A stretch of DNA of 30,104 nt from Shewanella sp. (lineage in GTDB: Bacteria; Pseudomonadota; Gammaproteobacteria; Enterobacterales; Shewanellaceae), in NCBI GenBank assembly GCA_004195335.1, contig SDWK01000522.1, positions 1 through 30,104 of the forward strand, in the 5' to 3' direction. A program made the translations under genes and the position numbers. This document shows, one piece after another, positions 25,615 through 30,104 of the stretch. The notes under the pieces are model-generated. The model ran no database searches. It was not told where the DNA came from and saw nothing but the letters and a program-made list of their open reading frames with translations. Position 1 is the stretch's first letter. Every line of letters begins with the position of its first letter.

Positions 25615-27465
25615 TTAATCCTCCAGCATAGTGACATCTCTAACAGCGCCTTTGTCGGCGCTGGTAGCGAGTAGCGCATAGGCTTTAAGGGCTAATGACA
25701 CTTCCCTTACACGACCCACTGGCTTCCACGCTTGCTTACCGAGCGCTTCCATCGTGCTGCGACGCGCCGCCAGTTCAACATCGCTAACGATTAGCTTGAT
25801 TGAACGAGCCGGAATATCAATCTCTATTCTGTCACCTGTTTCCACTAACGCTATGGTGCCACCCGCCGCCGCTTCCGGCGAAACATGACCGATAGACAGA
25901 CCCGAAGTACCACCAGAGAAACGACCATCAGTGATAAGCGCACAAGCTTTACCTAAGCCACGTGACTTAAGGTAGCTGGTTGGATACAGCATCTCTTGCA
26001 TGCCTGGGCCACCTTTAGGGCCTTCGTAGCGAATCACCACCACATCACCGGCAACCACTTCGCCACCTAATATGCCTGCAACGGCATCATCTTGGCTTTC
26101 ATAGACGCGAGCCGAACCGATAAAGGTATGATTTTCTTCATCGACGCCCGCGGTCTTAACGATACAGCCATCGAGGGCGATATTACCGGAAAGTACGGCG
26201 AGGCCGCCTTCCTGACTAAAGGCAAATTCACGCTTACGAATACAACCACCCACGCGATCATTATCGACACTATCCCAGCGACACGCTTGGCTAAAGGCTT
26301 TAGTGGTAGGAATACCAGCTGGGCCTGCCGAGTAAAACCTATGTACGGCGGCATCATCGCTCTGAGCGATATCCCATTTGGCTAACACGGCTTTTAAATT
26401 CTTACCTGCGACATGGTATGCATCGTTATGGAGTAAGCCCGCTCTGTCGAGTTCGCCCAAGATACCCATTACGCCACCAGCGCGATGCACATCTTCCATA
26501 TGGTATTCAGGCGTCGATGGGGCAACCTTACACAGATGCGGCACCAGACGTGAAAGTCTATCAATATCAGCCATAGTGAAATCGACTTTACCTTCGTATG
26601 CCGAGGCTAATAGGTGCAATACCGTGTTACTCGACCCGCCCATGGCGATATCTAACGTCATGGCATTTTCAAACGCATTAAAGTTGGCGATGTTACGCGG
26701 CAATGCCGACTCATCGTCATGTTTATAATAACGAGTCGCAAGATCCATGATGCGGCGACCCGCCTCGAGGAAAAGTTCACGGCGGTCGGCGTGAGTCGCC
26801 AACATAGAGCCGTTACCCGGCAGCGATAAACCTAAGGCTTCGGTCAAGCAGTTCATCGAGTTAGCGGTAAACATGCCTGAGCATGAACCACAGGTTGGAC
26901 AGGCACTGCGCTCAATTTTTTCGCTGTCTTCATCTGATACGCGACTGTCAGCACCCGCCACCATAGCATCGACCAGATCGAGTTTAATAATCTTGTCAGA
27001 AAGCTTAGTCTTACCCGCTTCCATTGGGCCACCAGAAACAAAAATAACCGGAATATTGAGACGCAATGCGGCCATCAACATGCCAGGGGTGATTTTGTCA
27101 CAGTTTGAGATACACACTAATGCGTCGGCGCAGTGAGCGTTGACCATGTACTCGACGCTATCGGCGATAAGCTCACGCGATGGCAAGCTGTACAGCATGC
27201 CTCCATGGCCCATAGCGATACCATCATCGACGGCAATTGTATTGAATTCTTTGGCTATTCCGCCAGCTTCTTCGATGGCACCAGCAACCAGTGAACCCAT
27301 ATCTTTCAGGTGAACGTGGCCTGGAACAAACTGAGTAAAGGAGTTAGAAATCGCAATGATCGGCTTACCGAAATCATTATCTTTAACGCCGGTTGCACGC
27401 CATAAAGCGCGGGCTCCGGCCATGTTACGACCTTCGGTACTGGTAGCTGAACGTAATTTTGGCAT
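25615..27465 (-). CDS. ilvD: dihydroxy-acid dehydratase
   Basis: 616 aa, identical in length to E. coli IlvD. It dehydrates 2,3-dihydroxy acids to 2-oxo acids in valine and isoleucine synthesis. The iron-sulfur ligands C122 ([11 protein letters not shown]) and C195 ([20 protein letters not shown]) are present at E. coli positions, with [11 protein letters not shown] and the C-terminal [20 protein letters not shown]. It is likely the oxygen-sensitive 4Fe-4S type. AGGA precedes the ATG. The 185-bp spacer to ilvE carries CTAGNNN repeats, while the junction with ilvA is 1 bp. Confidence 0.97.
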   Translation of the reverse strand: MPKLRSATSTEGRNMAGARALWRATGVKDNDFGKPIIAISNSFTQFVPGHVHLKDMGSLVAGAIEEAGGIAKEFNTIAVDDGIAMGHGGMLYSLPSRELIADSVEYMVNAHCADALVCISNCDKITPGMLMAALRLNIPVIFVSGGPMEAGKTKLSDKIIKLDLVDAMVAGADSRVSDEDSEKIERSACPTCGSCSGMFTANSMNCLTEALGLSLPGNGSMLATHADRRELFLEAGRRIMDLATRYYKHDDESALPRNIANFNAFENAMTLDIAMGGSSNTVLHLLASAYEGKVDFTMADIDRLSRLVPHLCKVAPSTPEYHMEDVHRAGGVMGILGELDRAGLLHNDAYHVAGKNLKAVLAKWDIAQSDDAAVHRFYSAGPAGIPTTKAFSQACRWDSVDNDRVGGCIRKREFAFSQEGGLAVLSGNIALDGCIVKTAGVDEENHTFIGSARVYESQDDAVAGILGGEVVAGDVVVIRYEGPKGGPGMQEMLYPTSYLKSRGLGKACALITDGRFSGGTSGLSIGHVSPEAAAGGTIALVETGDRIEIDIPARSIKLIVSDVELAARRSTMEALGKQAWKPVGRVREVSLALKAYALLATSADKGAVRDVTMLED

Positions 27466-27497
27466 TGCGATTGTCCTTTTTGAGAAGGGTCGAGTTA

Positions 27498-27518
27498 CTA
27501 GGTCCTAGTTCCTAGGAA
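27498..27518. repeat. CTAGNNN heptamer repeat, 3 units
   Basis: CTAGGTC, CTAGTTC and CTAGGAA follow each other with an exact 7-bp period in the ilvE-ilvD spacer, just upstream of the ilvD ribosome site. The four fixed bases are constant and the other three vary. Confidence 0.9.
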
Positions 27519-27595
27519 GAGCAACCAATTTAACCTTCTAATTAATTTCTTTAAGCCAAGAGCAAAACTCTTAGGCGTCTTTATTCTTTGCTTAT

Positions 27596-27644
27596 CTAAG
27601 TCCTAGCTTCTAGAGCCTAGTGCCTAGAACCTAGAAACTAGAGC
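27596..27644. repeat. CTAGNNN heptamer repeat, 7 units
   Basis: Seven consecutive 7-bp units, six starting CTAG and the first CTAA, end 6 bp before the ilvE stop codon. The variable bases include GTC, CTT, AGC, TGC, AAC, AAA and AGC. Confidence 0.93.
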
Positions 27645-27650
27645 CTTCTT

Positions 27651-28574
27651 TTATAACACTTCCAGCCAACCCCATTTGTCTTCTGTTTTACCGTTAAACA
27701 GGCCAAAAAAACTATCCTGGATCTGCTTAGTCACCGGGCCGCGCTTACCCACACCAATATCAATTCTATCGACGCTCCGTACTGGCACGATCTCAGCGGC
27801 TGTGCCGGTCATAAATATCTCATCGGCAAGGTAGAGGAACTCGCGTGACATCGCCTCTTCTACGACTTCGTAGCCTAAATCACGGGCAAGTACCATAATA
27901 GAGTCACGCGTTATTCCCATTAAAATAGCAGCTGCTGCTGGAGGTGTGTAAATTTTACCTTTCTTAACAACAAATAAATTAGCCCCAGCGCCTTCGCTGA
28001 CCAAGCCATTAACATCGAGGGCGATCCCCTCATGGAAACCATTGCGTTTCGCTTCGGTTGAGATCTGAATCGATGATAGATAGTTGCCACCAGCCTTAGC
28101 ACCCGTCGGTATCGTATTCGGTGCTAAGCGATTCCAGGAGCTCACCGCCACATCGACGCCCGCTTCCATACTGTCATCACCTAAGTATGCGCCCCAAGGG
28201 AAGGCTGCCACCATCACATCACACACCGCATCTTTAGGTGGGGTGATCCCCATGCCTACATCGCCATAAAAAGCCAACGGACGGATATAGGCACTCTGTA
28301 AACTGTTCTTCTTCACTATGTCACTGCAAGACTGCATCAACTCATCGAATGTGTATGGAATTGGCATGCGATAGATCTTGGCTGAATCAAATAGTCGTTC
28401 GATATGAGGTGTTATGCGAAAGCCAGCAGGGCCAAGGTGAGTATCATAGACACGGATCCCCTCGAATACAGACGATCCATAATGTAAACCGTGGGACATC
28501 ACATGTACCTTGGCGTCACCCCAAGGCATGATCTCACCATTAAACCAAATGAACTCTGCTTTCTTCGCGGTCAT
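27651..28574 (-). CDS. ilvE: branched-chain amino acid aminotransferase
   Basis: 307 aa (E. coli 309). Class IV PLP transaminase for the last step of leucine, isoleucine and valine synthesis. The start TAKKAEFIWFNGEIMPW aligns with E. coli IlvE. The Schiff-base lysine K160 lies in TGAKAGGNYLSS. YLADEIFMTGTAAEIVPVRS and FFGLFNGKTEDKWGW close the protein. GAGGGA precedes ATG 28574. The frame is open to 28598 but those residues are not family-like. The operon order is G-M-E-D-A, as in enteric bacteria. The upstream spacer of 127 bp carries degenerate repeats. Confidence 0.96.
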   Translation of the reverse strand: MTAKKAEFIWFNGEIMPWGDAKVHVMSHGLHYGSSVFEGIRVYDTHLGPAGFRITPHIERLFDSAKIYRMPIPYTFDELMQSCSDIVKKNSLQSAYIRPLAFYGDVGMGITPPKDAVCDVMVAAFPWGAYLGDDSMEAGVDVAVSSWNRLAPNTIPTGAKAGGNYLSSIQISTEAKRNGFHEGIALDVNGLVSEGAGANLFVVKKGKIYTPPAAAAILMGITRDSIMVLARDLGYEVVEEAMSREFLYLADEIFMTGTAAEIVPVRSVDRIDIGVGKRGPVTKQIQDSFFGLFNGKTEDKWGWLEVL

Positions 28575-28600
28575 ATCTCTTCCCTCAATCTCTTTCAATA

Positions 28601-28715
28601 GTTACTACACGGGTCTATTGCAATCGGAGCTACTACAACCGAGTCTGCTGCAACTGGCGACTTCAGCTTGCTCTATAATTTATGTTGTCTTTAAAACACC
28701 ACTAACTGGCGACTT
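28601..28715. repeat. degenerate repeats between ilvM and ilvE
   Basis: TACTACA recurs at 28603-28609 and 28631-28637. The block GTCTATTGCAATCGG at 28613-28627 recurs as GTCTGCTGCAACTGG at 28643-28657, giving two units of about 30 bp. AACTGGCGACTT at 28652-28663 recurs exactly at 28704-28715 across the ilvM stop codon, so the array seems to be seeded from the ilvM 3' end. Confidence 0.75.
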
Positions 28716-28962
28716 GTGCTGCTGTAATTGGCTCAGCCGTTAACCCTCGGCATTCGATAACATCAAAAAGTTTTTCCAGTTGATGGGTAAGTAGTTCAAT
28801 GGCACGCTCACTCTCAACCGCCATATCTAAGCTGGCAGTTTTGCTGTCTTCTAATTGCATATTCATCTTGGTGACTTTAAACCCACGATGGCGCACGACT
28901 CTGAGTACTCGTTCTAACACCTCTGGGCGCTGAGCAAGTGTTAAGGTTAAGGTGTAAATCAT
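28702..28962 (-). CDS. ilvM: acetolactate synthase II small (regulatory) subunit
   Basis: 86-aa ACT-domain protein (IYTLTLTLAQRPEVLERVLR, then VVRHRGFKVTKMNM). It resembles E. coli IlvM, especially ERVLRVVRHRGF. The small subunit activates and stabilises the IlvG catalytic subunit. GGAG lies 10 nt before the ATG. The ATG overlaps the TGA of the micro-ORF at 28959-29024 (ATGA), so translation is probably coupled to what lies upstream. Confidence 0.92.
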   Translation of the reverse strand: MIYTLTLTLAQRPEVLERVLRVVRHRGFKVTKMNMQLEDSKTASLDMAVESERAIELLTHQLEKLFDVIECRGLTAEPITAAQVAS

Positions 28963-29024
28963 CTCTGCTTCTCCATCATGTCAGTCTTAAGTGAGGCCTT
29001 ATTTGTGTCCGATAATGTCATCAT
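28959..29024 (-). CDS. micro-ORF uC between ilvG and ilvM (21 aa)
   Basis: Reads on the minus strand as MMTLSDTNKASLKTDMMEKQ plus R, then TGA. Its start ATG overlaps the TGA of uB, and its TGA overlaps the ilvM ATG, both as ATGA. The end (AS..DMMEKQR) still resembles an IlvG C-terminus (compare [10 protein letters not shown] in ilvG). It is probably the relic of the original ilvG 3' end that overlapped ilvM. Whether it is translated as a peptide or only passes ribosomes to ilvM is unknown. Confidence 0.5.
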   Translation of the reverse strand: MMTLSDTNKASLKTDMMEKQR

Positions 29025-29107
29025 GTTGATTTATCCATCTCTTCCATCATGTCGCGATTCGAAGCCCCCGGCGGGACCAGCGGCCAAACCATTAATGAGA
29101 GCATCAT
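29021..29107 (-). CDS. micro-ORF uB between ilvG and ilvM (28 aa)
   Basis: Begins [20 protein letters not shown] and ends MEEMDKST. The start ATG overlaps the TGA of uA (ATGA), and its TGA overlaps the start of uC. The shared part copies the IlvG C-terminus. Relative to uA, codons for Leu, Ala, Asn and Arg are changed synonymously and only Gln-to-Ser is altered, an unusual pattern for a non-coding duplicate. Expression is not shown. Confidence 0.5.
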   Translation of the reverse strand: MMLSLMVWPLVPPGASNRDMMEEMDKST

Positions 29108-29190
29108 GTCTGTTTATCCATCTCTTCCATCATGTCCCTGTTCGATGCCCCCGGCGGGACTAACGGCCAAACCATTAATGAAAGCATCAT
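29104..29190 (-). CDS. micro-ORF uA directly after ilvG (28 aa)
   Basis: Begins [20 protein letters not shown] and ends MEEMDKQT. Its ATG (29190-29188) overlaps the ilvG stop TGA (29189-29187) as ATGA, so ribosomes finishing ilvG can restart on it directly. From VWP onward it repeats the last 22 residues of IlvG. Three codons differ from ilvG, all synonymously (Val, Leu, Pro). The first six residues are new, formed from the shifted frame across the repeat joint. Confidence 0.5.
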   Translation of the reverse strand: MMLSLMVWPLVPPGASNRDMMEEMDKQT

Positions 29191-30104
29191 GTCTGTTTAT
29201 CCATCTCTTCCATCATGTCCCTGTTCGATGCCCCAGGCGGGACCAGCGGCCACACGTTATGTGCATCATCAATTCTCACATGCAGCAGGTAAGGTCCTTC
29301 ACAATTGACTAAGTGATCCAGCGCCTCTTCAACTTGATCGGTTGTTGTGATTGTGCGGCCAGGGATGTCGAACGCCGACGCTAAAGTGACAAAATCAGGG
29401 TTATCGGAGAGATCGGTCTCGCTATAACGCTCTTCGAAGAACAGCTGCTGCCACTGTTTCACCATGCCTAGCTTCTGGTTATCGATGAGTAGTATTTTAA
29501 CTGGTAACTTACGACGCTTGATGGTGGTCAACTCTTGTACATTCATCATAAATGAGCCATCTCCTGACACGGCGACCACGGTCGCATCGGGGCGGGATAC
29601 TTTCGCGCCGATAGCAGCGGGTAAGCCGAATCCCATAGTACCAAGACCGGCACTGGAGAGATGATCTTCGGGTTTGCGGAACCACATATGTTGCGCCACC
29701 CACATCTGGTGCTGGCCAACATCACAGCAAACCACACTGTCTTCGGGTAACTTATCGGCTAACCGATTCAGCATCGCAGGGGCGAAAATGAGCTCACCGG
29801 GTCTTTCATAGTTCCAACGGTGTTCACGTTTAAGCTGCGCCACTTCGTCCTGCCATGGGGTTATCTCAATATTTGCACACAAGGCCGGTAAAATCTGCCG
29901 AAGATCGCCGGCTATCGCAACATCCGGGCGACGCAACTTGCCCAATTCGGCAGTGTCGATATCGAGATGAATCACCTTTGCATGCTCGGCAAATGAGGCC
30001 AGACGTCCGGTAACGCGGTCATCGAAACGCGCCCCGACAACGATCAGCAGATCGCACTCTTGAACGGCAATGTTCGCCGCCTTCGAGCCGTGCATGCCTA
30101 ACAT
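29187..30104 (-). CDS. ilvG: acetolactate synthase II large (catalytic) subunit, C-terminal part
   Basis: 305 codons of the 3' part. The gene continues beyond the right edge (family about 550 aa). ThDP-dependent enzyme making acetolactate and acetohydroxybutyrate from pyruvate and 2-oxobutyrate. Visible features are the end of the central FAD-binding domain ([31 protein letters not shown]) and the ThDP-binding domain with [14 protein letters not shown] (GDG...N motif closing at [15 protein letters not shown]). The following ilvM identifies it as isozyme II. The 3' end is unusual: its last codons and stop are repeated twice downstream, producing a chain of micro-ORFs up to ilvM. The promoter and any leader attenuator are outside the window. 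Confidence 0.95.
   Translation of the reverse strand: MLGMHGSKAANIAVQECDLLIVVGARFDDRVTGRLASFAEHAKVIHLDIDTAELGKLRRPDVAIAGDLRQILPALCANIEITPWQDEVAQLKREHRWNYERPGELIFAPAMLNRLADKLPEDSVVCCDVGQHQMWVAQHMWFRKPEDHLSSAGLGTMGFGLPAAIGAKVSRPDATVVAVSGDGSFMMNVQELTTIKRRKLPVKILLIDNQKLGMVKQWQQLFFEERYSETDLSDNPDFVTLASAFDIPGRTITTTDQVEEALDHLVNCEGPYLLHVRIDDAHNVWPLVPPGASNRDMMEEMDKQT

Larger units (their letters stand above)
29019..29252. repeat. 83-bp tandem repeat, 3 copies, at the ilvG 3' end
   Basis: Units start at 29019, 29102 and 29185 (CATCATG each time), exactly 83 bp apart. The third continues into the ilvG coding region to about 29252. Each unit encodes the IlvG C-terminal segment [16 protein letters not shown], and its ATGA stop/start overlap is kept. 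The period of 83 equals 28 codons minus 1 nt. Confidence 0.96.

Noticed and set aside
28602..28701. Micro-ORF relay continuing from ilvM to ilvE
   Set aside because: ilvM ends in TAG with no overlapping start, and no ATG occurs on the minus strand before the ilvE start. The relay is confined to the ilvG-ilvM junction.
29019..29252. Possible CRISPR-like array
   Set aside because: The 83-bp units are contiguous with no variable spacers and plainly derive from ilvG.
29049..29312. 87-codon plus-strand frame across the 83-bp repeats
   Set aside because: It is antisense to ilvG and the micro-ORFs, and the repeat phase explains it. The minus-strand frames carry the synonymous-change signal and the ATGA joints.

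Overview
The window reads as chromosomal DNA of a marine gammaproteobacterium, most probably Shewanella or a close relative. This is inferred from protein resemblance (Rep, UbiK, CreD, IlvGMEDA), from the tRNA-Arg(CCG)/tRNA-His(GTG) pair that matches the start of the argX-hisR operon, and from overall gene content. No 16S or species marker is present. There is no phage, integrase, transposase or CRISPR array. Nearly all sequence is occupied by ordinary host genes with intrinsic terminators between units.

Layout. 1-276: tRNA-His and tRNA-Arg on the minus strand with a stable-RNA type promoter. 391-3162: a GAF-GAF-GGDEF protein with a decayed EAL domain, convergent with rep helicase (3181-5193). 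5405-10356: a TetR-family repressor with an 18-bp palindromic operator, overlapping a periplasmic adaptor gene and followed by an RND efflux pump gene. 10373-10763: ubiK between a promoter and a 17-bp-stem terminator shared with a convergent DUF417 membrane protein. 11889-14220: creD and a PgpB-like PAP2 phosphatase. 14316-16538: an Lrp/AsnC regulator and an NSS sodium-dependent transporter whose start codon can be folded into a hairpin. 16540-20399: a minus-strand unit of an M48 metalloprotease followed by three tandem AIM24/TIGR00266 paralogues. 20741-22177: an MBL/beta-CASP nuclease-like protein. 22541-23683: a class V aminotransferase. 23928-30104: the branched-chain amino acid operon ilvG(partial)-M-E-D-A on the minus strand.

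Most notable observation. The ilvG-ilvM junction is not simple. An 83-bp unit is present three times, and each unit encodes the IlvG C-terminus. Read on the minus strand, ilvG ends in an ATGA stop/start overlap that opens a 28-codon micro-ORF. That ends in ATGA and opens a second 28-codon micro-ORF, which ends in ATGA and opens a 21-codon micro-ORF, which ends in ATGA at the ilvM start. The 83-bp period (84 minus 1) is what a 4-nt overlap at every junction requires. In the part matching IlvG the copies differ almost only at synonymous positions. The result is an unbroken stop/start relay ilvG > uA > uB > uC > ilvM.

The next two spacers of the operon also carry tandem repeats of other periods: about 30 nt between ilvM and ilvE, and 7-nt CTAGNNN units between ilvE and ilvD. 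The ilvD-ilvA junction is tight. A similar 3'-end tandem duplication lies behind the last AIM24 gene.
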